Assembly (NCBI RefSeq): GCF_001742745.1
Contig: NZ_MJAK01000012.1
Location: 19,539-83,538 of the forward strand
Origin: Curtobacterium sp. ER1/6
GTDB taxonomy: Bacteria; Actinomycetota; Actinomycetes; Actinomycetales; Microbacteriaceae
Direction of reading: 5' to 3'
Length of the DNA stretch: 64,000 nt
The position numbers and the translations under genes were made by a program. Below are positions 1-7,614 of this stretch, in pieces (the first letter of the stretch is position 1; each line of letters begins with the position of its first letter). The notes under the pieces were generated by a model. The model ran no database searches, had not been told where the DNA came from, and saw only the letters and a list, made by a program, of their open reading frames with translations.

Positions 1-29
1 CCGCCTCGACCACCCGGAGCACCGCATGA
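1..29 (+). CDS. possible 3' end of an upstream gene
   Basis: An open frame runs in from the left edge and ends at a TGA at 27-29. This TGA overlaps the ATG of the MarR gene at 26, giving the ATGA junction used by most operons in this window. Only eight codons are visible, so neither the product nor the reality of the gene can be judged. Confidence 0.25.
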
Positions 30-487
30 GCCACCGCCAGCCGGACCGCGCCGAGATCGCCGCACGCCTGGCCGCCGCGGTCGGCCGCATCAACCGGCGC
101 GCCCGGACCGACTCCGCCTCGCTCGGGTGGGGCCTGGTGTCCGCGCTCGCGACGATCCAGACCGAGGGACCCCTGCGTCCCGGCGACCTGTCGCGGATCG
201 AGGTCGTCACCAAGCCGACGATGACCCGCATCCTGACGGAGCTCGAGCAGCGCGGGTTCATCGCCCGGGAGGCCGACCCCCGCGACGGCCGCGCCTTCAT
301 GGTGTCGGCCACGGTGGAGGGCATCGCCGCCGTCGACCGGGCCCGTGCCGACCGCACCGGGATCGTCGCCGAGCTCATCGCGGACCTGCCGCGCGAGGAC
401 GTCGAGGCGATCGCAGCGGCCCTCGGTGCACTCGAGCGCATCGGGCAGGGCGAACGCACCCAGGAGATTCCCACCTCCGCTCGCTGA
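26..487 (+). CDS. MarR family transcriptional regulator
   Basis: This 153-residue protein has the size and layout of a MarR winged-helix repressor. The helix-turn-helix lies around residues 45-85, with a recognition helix containing TKPTMTRILTEL. The wing follows, with the family signature DPRDGRAFMV near residues 90-100. A C-terminal helix would complete the dimer. MarR proteins usually repress a neighbouring exporter or oxidative-stress gene and release DNA on binding a phenolic or lipophilic ligand. The start may be coupled to an upstream gene cut off by the window edge, so the target cannot be named. Confidence 0.9.
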   Translation: MSHRQPDRAEIAARLAAAVGRINRRARTDSASLGWGLVSALATIQTEGPLRPGDLSRIEVVTKPTMTRILTELEQRGFIAREADPRDGRAFMVSATVEGIAAVDRARADRTGIVAELIADLPREDVEAIAAALGALERIGQGERTQEIPTSAR

Positions 488-492
488 CAGGG

Positions 493-511
493 CCGTTACC
501 GAACCGTTACC
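493..511 (+). promoter_or_regulatory. CCGTTACC direct repeat, candidate response-regulator box
   Basis: Two perfect CCGTTACC octamers start at 493 and 504, exactly 11 bp apart, or one helical turn. They lie about 250 bp upstream of the cell-wall hydrolase gene, within the 273-bp gap 488-760. Direct repeats at this spacing are typical of OmpR-class response regulators. Actinobacterial MtrA controls cell-wall hydrolase genes, so MtrA is the natural candidate. Nothing else was recognised in the gap. Confidence 0.4.
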
Positions 512-760
512 CGGGGGCCGTCGGGCCGTCCTGCCAGCACTCCTGGACCCGATGCCCAGCCTGCCGCGTCATCGTGTCGGCTTCGCCCGAGCAGGCGGCC
601 CCGCGCCGCCCGAGCGGCGGACGGACGGGCCCCACACCACCGTCCGGTCCTCCCCGGCTCGCGACTCCCCCACGACGCACCGTGCACGCCCACCCCACCC
701 GCGTGCCCGGCACCGCCGCGGACCGGGAGGCGCGCCCCAGCCGGCCGACCACCGGAACCG

Positions 761-1678
761 ATGACCCAGAACACCGCAGAACCCCAGCGCACCCCCGAGC
801 CAGGCAGCACCCCCGAACCCAGCGCGACCACCCCGACCACGCGTCGGCAGGCGCTCGACACCCCGGACCGCCGTCGCCGTCGCGCACTCCGCCGCCGCGC
901 CCCCCTGCTCGTCGGGGGCGCAGCCGCCGTGGCACTCGTCGGCGGCATCGCGACCGTCGGCACGCAGCCCGCGATCGGCGAGGCGCTCGGCGTCCCGAGT
1001 GCGAGCGGCGCCGCCACCAGCAGCGCCCCGGCCCTGCACGGCGCGTCCCTCGACCGGGCCCAGGCGGCCGCGACCATCGTCACGGCACGGACCGTGCTGG
1101 CCGACGCGAACGAGAAGACCGACACCACCACCCTCGAACGCCGGGTGCGCGCGCTGTCGGACTACCGCGAACTGTCCGGCGGCGCGATCACCGCGCGCAT
1201 CGCGTCGACCGTCGACGCGACCACCGAGGTCGCCGACGCGAGTGCTTCGCAGGACAAGGCCGACGCGGACGCCGCAGCAGCAGCGGCGGCCCGGGCGAAG
1301 GCCGAGGCCGAGGCGGCGGCCGCCGCCGAACGCGCCGCCGAGGCCGCGCGGGCGCAGGCTGCGGCCAACACCGTCGCCGGCGCCAAGGCGACCGCGTCGT
1401 CGATGGCCGCGTCGCAGTACGGCTGGGGAGCGGCCCAGTTCCAGTGCCTCGAAAGCCTCTGGACCAAGGAGTCCGGATGGGACTACCGCGCGGTCAACCC
1501 GGACGGTGGCGCCACGGGCATCCCGCAGGCACTGCCCGGCTCGAAGATGGCGACGGTCGCCGCCGACTGGCGGACGAACGCCACGACGCAGGTCACCTGG
1601 GGGCTGCGCTACATCAGCGCCGCCTACGGCACCCCGTGCGCGGCGTGGGCGCACTCGCAGGCGAACAACTTCTACTGA
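761..1678 (+). CDS. membrane-anchored lytic-transglycosylase-like protein
   Basis: The 305-residue protein starts with a Pro/Thr-rich, then Arg-rich cytoplasmic segment. One membrane segment follows at about residues 49-66. Next comes an extracytoplasmic Ala/Glu-rich helical region (about 165-205) that looks like a coiled coil. The last 90 residues form a small transglycosylase/SLT-like domain with WTKESGW, in which Glu237 is the expected catalytic acid. Cys229 and Cys293 could form a disulfide. Such proteins cleave peptidoglycan glycan strands during growth. The domain end PCAAWAHSQ resembles actinobacterial SLT-like proteins. No strong Shine-Dalgarno precedes the ATG. The gene is followed by a hairpin at 1696-1743. 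Confidence 0.8.
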   Translation: MTQNTAEPQRTPEPGSTPEPSATTPTTRRQALDTPDRRRRRALRRRAPLLVGGAAAVALVGGIATVGTQPAIGEALGVPSASGAATSSAPALHGASLDRAQAAATIVTARTVLADANEKTDTTTLERRVRALSDYRELSGGAITARIASTVDATTEVADASASQDKADADAAAAAAARAKAEAEAAAAAERAAEAARAQAAANTVAGAKATASSMAASQYGWGAAQFQCLESLWTKESGWDYRAVNPDGGATGIPQALPGSKMATVAADWRTNATTQVTWGLRYISAAYGTPCAAWAHSQANNFY

Positions 1679-1695
1679 GCCGACGCGCGCCGGTC

Positions 1696-1743
1696 GACGG
1701 ACGGGAGGCGCGGGGCCGGCCGGCACCGCGCCTCCCGTCCGTC
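1696..1743. terminator. dispersed-family hairpin, copy 1 (bidirectional terminator)
   Basis: Perfect 18-bp arms at 1696-1713 and 1726-1743 enclose a 12-nt loop. The arms carry the core GACGGACGGGAGGC shared with five other hairpins in the window. It lies between the convergent hydrolase and Asp23-like genes. There is no T-run. Confidence 0.75.
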
Positions 1744-1757
1744 ACGGTGTGGGTGGG

Positions 1758-2078
1758 TCAGCCCACGCGTGCGATGCGGACGTCGACCCGCGCGAGCGCG
1801 ACGCCGCGAGCGGCGGCGGCCTCCCAGGCCGCCAGGTGCGCGGCGCGCGCCGTCGCGGGTGCGGGCAGCGACCCGTCCGTCCCGATCACGACGCGCAGTA
1901 CGTCCTCGTCGAGCACGACCCGGGGTCCGGGGGTGTGCGCGGCGAGCCGCTTCGCCGAGTCGACCGCGCTGCCGAGCACGTCGCCGAGGGTGGGCCGCGC
2001 CCGGTAGAGCTCCGCGACGCCGGGCACCGCGAGCACGGCCGCCTCGATCGCCGCGGTGGTGTCGTCGTCCAGGGTCAT
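1758..2078 (-). CDS. small Asp23/Gls24-like protein
   Basis: This 106-residue cytosolic protein is the last gene of the sigma-factor operon. Its ATG overlaps the stop of the preceding gene by the sequence ATGA at 2075-2078. The pattern of an N-terminal helix (IEAAVLAVPGVAELYRA), then beta strands (VVIGTD) and a final VRVDVRIARV-like strand resembles a reduced Asp23/Gls24 fold. It lacks a membrane segment. A longer reading to 2315 exists but its added N-terminus is Arg/Gly-rich shadow sequence overlapping the upstream gene. Its role is unknown, but coupling implies it works with the Asp23 protein. Confidence 0.75.
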   Translation of the reverse strand: MTLDDDTTAAIEAAVLAVPGVAELYRARPTLGDVLGSAVDSAKRLAAHTPGPRVVLDEDVLRVVIGTDGSLPAPATARAAHLAAWEAAAARGVALARVDVRIARVG

Positions 2079-2710
2079 GCGCGGTCCTCCTCGTCGTCGT
2101 GCGGGTCGACCGACCCGGGCTGCGCGGGCAGCAGGTCGCGGACGCGCACGTCGACCGCCGCGAGGACCAGGTCGGTCTGCTCCGCGAGCACCTCGGCGAC
2201 CGCGGCCCGCACCTGCTCCGCCGCCGGGTGGATCGGTACCCCCGACCGGACCGCGAGCTCGACCAGCACCCGCACGGGCGCGTCGAGCTCGGTCACGTCG
2301 CCCTCGAGCGAGCACCGCGCGATCACGACCCCAGGCACGACGTCACCCGCCGTCCGGACCATCGAGCGGATCGCCCCCTCGGTCATCACCGGCCGCTCGG
2401 TCGGCGCGACCGGGCGGAGCGGGACGTCGCGTCCGGCGCGGGCCTCGAGCGAGATGTTCGCGAGCACGCCACCGATCCACGACTCGTCCGCCGGTTCCTC
2501 GTGCTCCGCAGCGGCGTCGAGGGAGCCCATCGAGGACTGCCGGAGTCGCACCAGCGCGGCAAGGGCGTTCTGGCACGCGGCCGAGTCGTCGATGCTCGGG
2601 TCCGCCGGCTGCATGCCGGCGTCGAGGTAGTCGGCGAGCTCGTCGATCGTGTGGCCGTCGAGGTCCTCGGGCTCGAGGGTGTCGAGGCGCAGGTCGTCGG
2701 GTCCGGTCAT
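2075..2710 (-). CDS. Asp23/Gls24 family protein with anti-sigma-like N-terminus
   Basis: The 211-residue protein is translationally coupled to the sigma gene (ATGA at 2707-2710). Residues 19-57 contain HTIDELADYLDAGMQPADP followed by AACQNALAALVRL, a helical region recalling anti-sigma N-termini, though without the full zinc motif. Residues 108-193 form an Asp23/Gls24 (alkaline-shock) domain with the alternating hydrophobic strands of the family. Firmicute Asp23 is an abundant envelope-stress protein tethered to the membrane; here there is no membrane segment. I infer that it modulates the sigma factor or forms an envelope-stress complex with the small protein downstream. The start was chosen by the overlap. 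Confidence 0.85.
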   Translation of the reverse strand: MTGPDDLRLDTLEPEDLDGHTIDELADYLDAGMQPADPSIDDSAACQNALAALVRLRQSSMGSLDAAAEHEEPADESWIGGVLANISLEARAGRDVPLRPVAPTERPVMTEGAIRSMVRTAGDVVPGVVIARCSLEGDVTELDAPVRVLVELAVRSGVPIHPAAEQVRAAVAEVLAEQTDLVLAAVDVRVRDLLPAQPGSVDPHDDEEDRA

Positions 2711-3261
2711 CGCCAAGCCTCCATGAGACGGATCATGTTCTTCCTCGCGCGCGAGAGCAGTCCGCGCACCGTCGAGACCGGCAGGTCGAGCTCCTCGGCG
2801 ATGTCCTCGTAGCGGTACTCGAGCACTTCCTTCATCACCCAGCACCGACGCTGCGCCTCGGGGAGCTCGGCGAGCGCCGTCTCCACGGCCTCCTCACGGG
2901 ACCGCGCCTCCGCGACCCGGTCCGGAGCACCATCGTCGGGTGCCGCGACTTCGATCTCGGTGACGTCGTCGTGCGCGCGTCGAGCGCGGATCCGGTCGAG
3001 GCACTTGCGGCTGAGGATGCGCATGAGCCACGCCTTCACGCGGGCACCGTCGTCGAGGGAGTCGAGCCGGTTCCACGCCGTGATGAAGGTCTCCTGCACC
3101 ACGTCGTCGAGCTCGTCCGTCGAGCCGAGCGTGCGACGGGCGTACGCGCGGAGCAGCGGCGTGTACCTGCGGATGAGGACCTCGAACGCCCGGACGTCGC
3201 CGCCCGACGAGCGACCGGCGAGGACGGCGTCGTCGAGGTCTGCGAGGGGCTGGTGGGGCAC
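2707..3261 (-). CDS. ECF-type RNA polymerase sigma factor
   Basis: The 184-residue protein has the two ECF sigma domains and no region 1 or 3. Region 2 (about residues 20-95) includes LIRRYTPLLRAYARR and DVVQETFITAWNRL, the -10 recognition helices. Region 4 (about 130-180) includes EAQRRCWVMKEVLEYRYEDIA and a helix-turn-helix with STVRGLLSRARK. The start is a GTG at 3261 preceded by GAAGGT. It heads a three-gene operon whose joints are both ATGA overlaps, so its partners are probably made in fixed ratio with it. Target promoters cannot be told from this sequence. Confidence 0.93.
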   Translation of the reverse strand: MPHQPLADLDDAVLAGRSSGGDVRAFEVLIRRYTPLLRAYARRTLGSTDELDDVVQETFITAWNRLDSLDDGARVKAWLMRILSRKCLDRIRARRAHDDVTEIEVAAPDDGAPDRVAEARSREEAVETALAELPEAQRRCWVMKEVLEYRYEDIAEELDLPVSTVRGLLSRARKNMIRLMEAWR

Positions 3262-3370
3262 GGGTACCTTCTACTGGTCACGCCTCGGGGAAGTCTGGGC
3301 GTCGGTGTGACGGTCGGACGGGACGGATCGTCACGCGGCACGCCGGTCGCGATCGGGGACCGGCATGCGG

Positions 3371-3376
3371 CAGGGT
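3371..3376 (+). promoter_or_regulatory. -10 hexamer CAGGGT, leaderless start of the MOSC gene
   Basis: CAGGGT ends 6 nt before the GTG at 3383, matching the spacing of the leaderless set in this window. This supports the GTG over the upstream ATG at 3365, which lies upstream of this -10. Confidence 0.45.
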
Positions 3377-3382
3377 GGAGTC

Positions 3383-4057
3383 GTGTCCCTCGTCACCGCC
3401 GTCTGCCGCGTCGAGCAGCTCCTCCGCGACTCCGGCACCATCGGCATCACCGCGATCGACAAGCGACCCGTCGACGGCCCCGTCCGGGTGCGCCCGCTCG
3501 GCCTGCACGCCGACGTGCAGGCCGATCGGAAGCACCACGGCGGCGAGGACCAGGCCGTGTACGCCTACGCCGACGAGGACGCCGCGTACTTCGCCGAGGT
3601 GCTCGACCGCGACGTCCCGCCCGGACTCTTCGGCGAGAACCTGCGGACGAGCGGCGTCGACGTCACCGGGGCGGTCACCGGCGAACGGTGGCGGATCGGC
3701 GAGACCCTCGAGCTCGAGGTCACGATCCCGCGGGTGCCGTGCGGGACCTTCGCGCGGCGGATGCGCATCGACGGGTGGGTCCGCCGGTTCGCCGAGGAGA
3801 ACCGTCCGGGCACGTACCTGCGCGTCCTGCGGTCCGGACCGGTTGCCGCCGGCGACCCGGTCGTGGTGACCCACCGGCCGGCGCACGGCGTGACCATCGG
3901 CCAGATCTCCGCGGGCCTCACGCCGGAGCAGGCCCGCGCGGTGCTCGACTCCGGGGATCGGCTGGCCCCGAAGGTCGTCCGCGACGTCTCGAAGGTGCTC
4001 GCGCGCGGGCGGGTCTCGGGCTCGACCCGGCGCGCGGGGTCGAGCGGACGGGACTAG
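3383..4057 (+). CDS. MOSC domain protein (YiiM-like)
   Basis: The chosen start is the GTG at 3383 (224 residues); an in-frame ATG at 3365 would add six residues. The protein is a stand-alone MOSC domain. It has the family pattern KHHGGEDQAVYAY, FGENLRTSGVD and a conserved Cys in PRVPCGTFARRM (about residue 118). MOSC domains bind molybdenum cofactor or carry sulfur through this Cys; YiiM-type proteins take part in reduction of N-hydroxylated compounds. The last dozen residues derive from a tandem 29-bp duplication. Its stop codon shares the palindrome CTAG with the stop of the convergent YjbR gene. Confidence 0.88.
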   Translation: MSLVTAVCRVEQLLRDSGTIGITAIDKRPVDGPVRVRPLGLHADVQADRKHHGGEDQAVYAYADEDAAYFAEVLDRDVPPGLFGENLRTSGVDVTGAVTGERWRIGETLELEVTIPRVPCGTFARRMRIDGWVRRFAEENRPGTYLRVLRSGPVAAGDPVVVTHRPAHGVTIGQISAGLTPEQARAVLDSGDRLAPKVVRDVSKVLARGRVSGSTRRAGSSGRD

Positions 4058-4090
4058 GGCCCGACCCGGCGCGCGGGGTCGAGCGGACGG
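4023..4090. repeat. 29-bp direct duplication across two convergent stop codons
   Basis: A 29-bp unit beginning CGACCCGGCGCGCGGGGTCG occurs at 4023-4051 and again at 4062-4090. The 10 bp between the copies carry the shared stop CTAG (4054-4057). One copy encodes the C-terminal tail of the MOSC protein and the other the tail of the YjbR protein. Confidence 0.9.
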
Positions 4091-4434
4091 CGGGCGCGCG
4101 GCAGCCCCTGCACGACGAGCTCCCAGGAGTTCGCGACGAGGTCCTCCACCATCGCCTCGTCGAGCCCCTCCCCCGGCGCCAGCGTGATCCAGTGCCGCTT
4201 GTCCATGTGCCACCCCGGTGTGACCTCGACGAGGTCGCGGACCAGTGCGGCAGCGTGCGGGGGCGCGCACTTGAGGTTGACGATCGGCACGCCCCGCAGC
4301 GTCGTGGTGAGCACGAACATCCGGCCGACCACCTTGTGCACGACCGAGTCCTCGCCGAACGGCTGCGTCTCCTCGACCGCGGGGAGTGCCAGGGCCGTCC
4401 GGATCGCCACCTCGTGCAGTGCTGCGCCGTCCAC
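4054..4434 (-). CDS. MmcQ/YjbR family protein
   Basis: The protein begins (M)DGAALHEVAIRTALALPAVEE, the usual opening of the MmcQ/YjbR family. I therefore prefer the GTG at 4434 (126 residues) to the GTG at 4452, and CATGCT lies 6 nt upstream of it. The domain has a CyaY-like fold with the conserved tail WHMDKRHWITLAPGEG and a helix ending DLVANSWELV. YjbR proteins are thought to bind DNA, but their role is not established. The final residues ARRPLDPARRVGP come from the 29-bp duplication. The gene converges on the MOSC gene with overlapping stops. Confidence 0.85.
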   Translation of the reverse strand: MDGAALHEVAIRTALALPAVEETQPFGEDSVVHKVVGRMFVLTTTLRGVPIVNLKCAPPHAAALVRDLVEVTPGWHMDKRHWITLAPGEGLDEAMVEDLVANSWELVVQGLPRARRPLDPARRVGP

Positions 4435-4440
4435 CACTCC

Positions 4441-4446
4441 AGCATG
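4441..4446 (-). promoter_or_regulatory. -10-like hexamer CATGCT for the YjbR gene
   Basis: Read on the minus strand, CATGCT ends 6 nt before the GTG at 4434. It deviates from TANNNT at the first base, so support is modest. Confidence 0.35.
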
Positions 4447-4492
4447 CCGCACCGCCCCGCTCGGGGGTATCCGCGGATGAGCCCTGCTCGGC

Positions 4493-4498
4493 TACGAT
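4493..4498 (+). promoter_or_regulatory. -10 hexamer TACGAT for the Excalibur gene
   Basis: TACGAT fits the actinobacterial -10 consensus and would give a leader of roughly 60 nt that includes GGGGGAAGAA before the GTG at 4564. No clear -35 was found. Confidence 0.4.
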
Positions 4499-4563
4499 CG
4501 TGCCGCCGCGCACCCGACGCGGCGGTCGCGCGAGCGGCCACCACCTCCCAGGGGGAAGAACCC

Positions 4564-4866
4564 GTGCAGACCACCCGCACCCTCGGCGCAACCGTCGCCA
4601 CCGTCGCACTCGCCGCCGCCGTCGTGCTCGGCGGCACCACGGCCGCGTCCGCCGCGCCGAAGACCTACGCGAACTGCGCCGCCGTGCAGAAGGTGTACTC
4701 CGGCGGCATCGCGAAGAAGTCGGTGACGTACAACACCGTGAAGACCAAGTCCGGCAAGGTCGAGCACCGCGCACTCAAGGGCACGGTCAAGAAGGACGAC
4801 GCGCTCTACAACGCGAACAAGAAGATGGACGCCGACAAGGACGGCATCGCCTGCGAGAAGAGCTGA
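4564..4866 (+). CDS. secreted Excalibur calcium-binding domain protein
   Basis: This short gene starts at a GTG preceded by GGGGGAAGAA. The 100-residue product has a clear Sec signal peptide (hydrophobic residues 8-27, probable cleavage after TAASA near 30). The mature domain has Excalibur features: NCAAV near residues 37-41, and DADKDGIACE at 89-98, the EF-hand-like calcium loop with its Cys. Cys38 and Cys97 would form a disulfide. Excalibur domains are extracellular and often attached to nucleases or wall proteins; here the domain stands alone, so its role is unknown. It also contains about ten Lys residues, high for this genome. Confidence 0.88.
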   Translation: MQTTRTLGATVATVALAAAVVLGGTTAASAAPKTYANCAAVQKVYSGGIAKKSVTYNTVKTKSGKVEHRALKGTVKKDDALYNANKKMDADKDGIACEKS

Positions 4867-4875
4867 CGCACGCGG

Positions 4876-5460
4876 TCAGAGCGTCGGGACACCCTCGTGT
4901 CCCGACCTCGGCCGTGCCGTGCCGGCCACCCCGGTGACGACCGACCCCGCGGGGACGTCCTTCGTCACCACAGTGTTCGCACCGACGACCGAGTCCGCCC
5001 CCACGGTGATGGCACCGATCAGCGACGACCCCGCTCCGAGCACCACCCGGTCGCCGACGACCGGGTGCCGCCGCCGCCCCGGTCCGTGCTCGCCGCCGCG
5101 GCCGCCGAGCGTCACGCCGTGGAACACCAGCACGTCGTCGCCGATCACCGCGGTCTCGCCGATCACGACGCCCATGCCGTGGTCGATGAAGAAGCGACGA
5201 CCGATCCGCGCGCCCGGGTGGATCTCGATCCCGGTCGCGGCGCGCGCGAGCTGCGCCAGGACCCGGGCGGCGAAGCGCGAGCCGGGCAGACCGCGCGCGA
5301 GCCAGAGCCGGTGCGTCAGGCGGTGCGTCCAGATCGCGTGCAGGCCGGAGTAGACCACCGCGTTCTCCAGGTCGCCCCGGGCGGCGGGGTCACCGCGGCG
5401 TGCTGCGGCCAGGTCCTCCCGGACGGTCCCCAGCACGCCGCGTCGGACGGCACGGGTCAC
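4876..5460 (-). CDS. cysE: serine O-acetyltransferase
   Basis: The 194-residue enzyme transfers acetyl from acetyl-CoA to L-serine, giving O-acetylserine for cysteine synthesis. An N-terminal helical part (1-80) is followed by the left-handed beta-helix of hexapeptide repeats. The active-site segment is [20 protein letters not shown], followed by [11 protein letters not shown]. The length fits the short EpsC/CysE class rather than the 270-residue enterobacterial form. It lies directly after cysK with an ATGA overlap at 5457-5460, so the two cysteine-synthase partners are co-translated. Confidence 0.95.
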   Translation of the reverse strand: MTRAVRRGVLGTVREDLAAARRGDPAARGDLENAVVYSGLHAIWTHRLTHRLWLARGLPGSRFAARVLAQLARAATGIEIHPGARIGRRFFIDHGMGVVIGETAVIGDDVLVFHGVTLGGRGGEHGPGRRRHPVVGDRVVLGAGSSLIGAITVGADSVVGANTVVTKDVPAGSVVTGVAGTARPRSGHEGVPTL

Positions 5461-6395
5461 GCAGTGAGTCCCTCGAAGAGCGGGGTGGACAGGTAGCGCT
5501 CACCGGTGTCGCAGACGATCGCGACGACACGCTTGCCGGCGTTCTCCGGGCGGGCGGCGATCTCGACGGCGGCGTGCACGATGGCACCGGACGAGATGCC
5601 GGCGAGGATGCCCTCCTCGGTCCCGAGCGCCCGTGCCACGCGGAGGGCGTCGTCGAGCTCGACGTCGAACACCTCGTCGATGACGGCCCGGTCGAGGACC
5701 TCGGGCACGAAGTTGGCGCCGATCCCCTGGATCTTGTGCGGACCGGCCTTGCCCTCCGACAGCAGCGGCGAGTCCTTCGGCTCCACGGCGACGATCTGCA
5801 CACCGGGGACGCGCTCCTTGAGCACCTGGCCGACACCGGTGATGGTGCCGCCCGTGCCGACACCGGCGACGAACACGTCGACGTGCCCCTCGGTGTCGCG
5901 GAGGATCTCCTCGGCGGTGGTCCTGCGGTGGATCGCCGCGTTCGCGGAGGTCTCGAACTGGTGCGCCAGGATCGCCCCGGGGGTCTGCTCGACGATCTGC
6001 TCCGCACGCGCGACGGCGCCCTTCATCCCCTCGGGACCGGGCGTCAGGACGATCTCGGCGCCGAAGGCACGGATGAGCGCTCGACGCTCGACGCTCATGG
6101 TCTCCGGCATGGTGATGACGACGCGGTACCCGCGCGCGGCACCGACCAGTGCGAGCGCGATCCCGGTGTTGCCGGACGAGCCCTCGACGATCGTGCCGCC
6201 CGGACGGAGGTCCCCGGACTCCTCGGCGGCGTCGATGATCGCGACCCCGAGACGGTCCTTCACGCTGGACCCCGGGTTGTAGAACTCGAGCTTCGCCAGC
6301 ACCTCGGCGCCGTCCGGCTGCGGCAGGCGGTTGAGGCGGACGAGCGGGGTGTTGCCGAACGCCTGCGTGATGTCGTCGTAGATGGTGCCGGTCAT
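5457..6395 (-). CDS. cysK: cysteine synthase A (O-acetylserine sulfhydrylase)
   Basis: The 312-residue PLP enzyme makes cysteine from O-acetylserine and sulfide. [11 protein letters not shown] places the PLP lysine at Lys46. The substrate loop [10 protein letters not shown] is at 71-80, and the PLP phosphate-binding GTGGTITG lies near residue 181. The length is normal for CysK. A good Shine-Dalgarno (GGAGGA) precedes the ATG. It is first gene of the cysK-cysE pair. Confidence 0.96.
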   Translation of the reverse strand: MTGTIYDDITQAFGNTPLVRLNRLPQPDGAEVLAKLEFYNPGSSVKDRLGVAIIDAAEESGDLRPGGTIVEGSSGNTGIALALVGAARGYRVVITMPETMSVERRALIRAFGAEIVLTPGPEGMKGAVARAEQIVEQTPGAILAHQFETSANAAIHRRTTAEEILRDTEGHVDVFVAGVGTGGTITGVGQVLKERVPGVQIVAVEPKDSPLLSEGKAGPHKIQGIGANFVPEVLDRAVIDEVFDVELDDALRVARALGTEEGILAGISSGAIVHAAVEIAARPENAGKRVVAIVCDTGERYLSTPLFEGLTA

Positions 6396-6535
6396 CCGTC
6401 TTCGTCCTCCGGTCGATGGGCGCCACCGACGGTGGCGACGCTGCAGTCCCCCGTGATCCTACCGACGGCGCCCGGTGCTCCCCCGTCGATGACGCCCACT
6501 GACGCGCCGGACGTCGACCACGCATCCGGTCCGGG

Positions 6536-7570
6536 TCAGCGCCCCACGCTCCGCGCGAACCGCCCGTCCGTCGCCTCGAGCACCCGAACCACGTTGCCGC
6601 CGGCGAGCGCCCGCAGGTCGGCGTCGCCCCACCCGCGCCGCCGCAGCTCCTCGGCGAGCACCGGGTACCGCGACACGTCCCGCAGGTCCGGCGGCAGCAC
6701 GGGCGTCCCGTCGTAGTCGCCGCCGAGCCCGAGGTGCCCGACGCCGGCGACGTCCCGCGCGTGCTCGACGTGGTCCGCCACGTCCGCGACGGTCACCGGC
6801 GGCGGCGTCCCCTCGGAACCCGCCTCCTCCCAGTCCGCCCACGCGCGCGAGACGAACTTCGGGACGAAGGTGATCATCACCACCCCGCCGTTGTCGGCCA
6901 GGCGGGCCAGCACGTCGTCGGGGACGTTGCGGGGGTGGTCGTCGATCGCGACCGTCGACGAGTGGCTGAAGACCACGGGCTGCGTGGCGACGTCGAGGGT
7001 GTCCCGCATCGTGGTGGGTGCGGTGTGCGAGAGGTCGACGAGCATGCCGATCCGCTCCATCTCGGCCACGACCTCGCGCCCGCGGTCGGTCAGTCCGCCG
7101 TGCGCCCGGGCTCCGGTCGCGGAGTCGGCCCAGGTGGTGTCGTCGTTGTGCGTCAACGTCATGTAGCGCACGCCGAGCCGGGCGAGCGTGCGGAGCACGG
7201 CCAGGTCGTCCCCGATGGAGTGCCCGCCCTCGGCCCCGAGCAGCGAGGCGATGCGTCCGGCAGCGACGGCGGCCCGGAGCTCGGCGGCGGTCCGGACGAA
7301 GGTCAGGTCGTCCGGGTACCGCTCGATGATCCGGTGGGCGGTGTCGACCTGCTGCAGCGTCGTCCGCACCGGGTCGGGGTCGTCCGACGGCACGAACACC
7401 GACCAGAACTGCCCGACGACGCCACCGGCGCGCAGCTTCGGCAGGTCGGTGTGCAGGGTCCCGTCCTCGGTGTCGATTCCCTCGACGCCGGAGTCGTGGG
7501 ACTCGCGACGCTCCCACGGCAGGTCGTTGTGTCCGTCGACGACGGGGAAGGCGAGGGAGTCGAACGTCAT
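6536..7570 (-). CDS. membrane dipeptidase, peptidase family M19
   Basis: The 344-residue protein is a renal-dipeptidase-type zinc enzyme. The first metal motif is [11 protein letters not shown] (HxD near residue 14). Further ligands are expected in [13 protein letters not shown], in [12 protein letters not shown] and in VFSHSST. The C-terminal part has GLGGDYDGT, also typical of M19. There is no signal peptide, so the enzyme is probably cytosolic despite the family name. It hydrolyses dipeptides, sometimes D-amino-acid-containing ones. It is divergent from the GNAT gene across only 44 bp, and both starts look leaderless. Confidence 0.93.
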   Translation of the reverse strand: MTFDSLAFPVVDGHNDLPWERRESHDSGVEGIDTEDGTLHTDLPKLRAGGVVGQFWSVFVPSDDPDPVRTTLQQVDTAHRIIERYPDDLTFVRTAAELRAAVAAGRIASLLGAEGGHSIGDDLAVLRTLARLGVRYMTLTHNDDTTWADSATGARAHGGLTDRGREVVAEMERIGMLVDLSHTAPTTMRDTLDVATQPVVFSHSSTVAIDDHPRNVPDDVLARLADNGGVVMITFVPKFVSRAWADWEEAGSEGTPPPVTVADVADHVEHARDVAGVGHLGLGGDYDGTPVLPPDLRDVSRYPVLAEELRRRGWGDADLRALAGGNVVRVLEATDGRFARSVGR

Positions 7571-7576
7571 GCGCCG

Positions 7577-7582
7577 ACGCTA
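7577..7582 (-). promoter_or_regulatory. -10 hexamer TAGCGT, leaderless start of the dipeptidase gene
   Basis: On the minus strand TAGCGT ends 6 nt before the ATG at 7570. Confidence 0.6.
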
Positions 7583-7602
7583 CCGCGCCGCCACCCGCTC
7601 GC

Positions 7603-7608
7603 TAGGCT
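7603..7608 (+). promoter_or_regulatory. -10 hexamer TAGGCT, leaderless start of the GNAT gene
   Basis: TAGGCT ends 6 nt before the GTG at 7615. The two back-to-back -10 boxes at 7577 and 7603 are only 20 bp apart. Confidence 0.6.
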
Positions 7609-7614
7609 CGCGCT

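Noticed and set aside
2056..4866. A 936-residue open frame on the plus strand
   Set aside because: It runs antisense through the sigma and Asp23 genes and is Arg/Pro/Ala-rich. Only its last 100 codons (Excalibur gene) are real.
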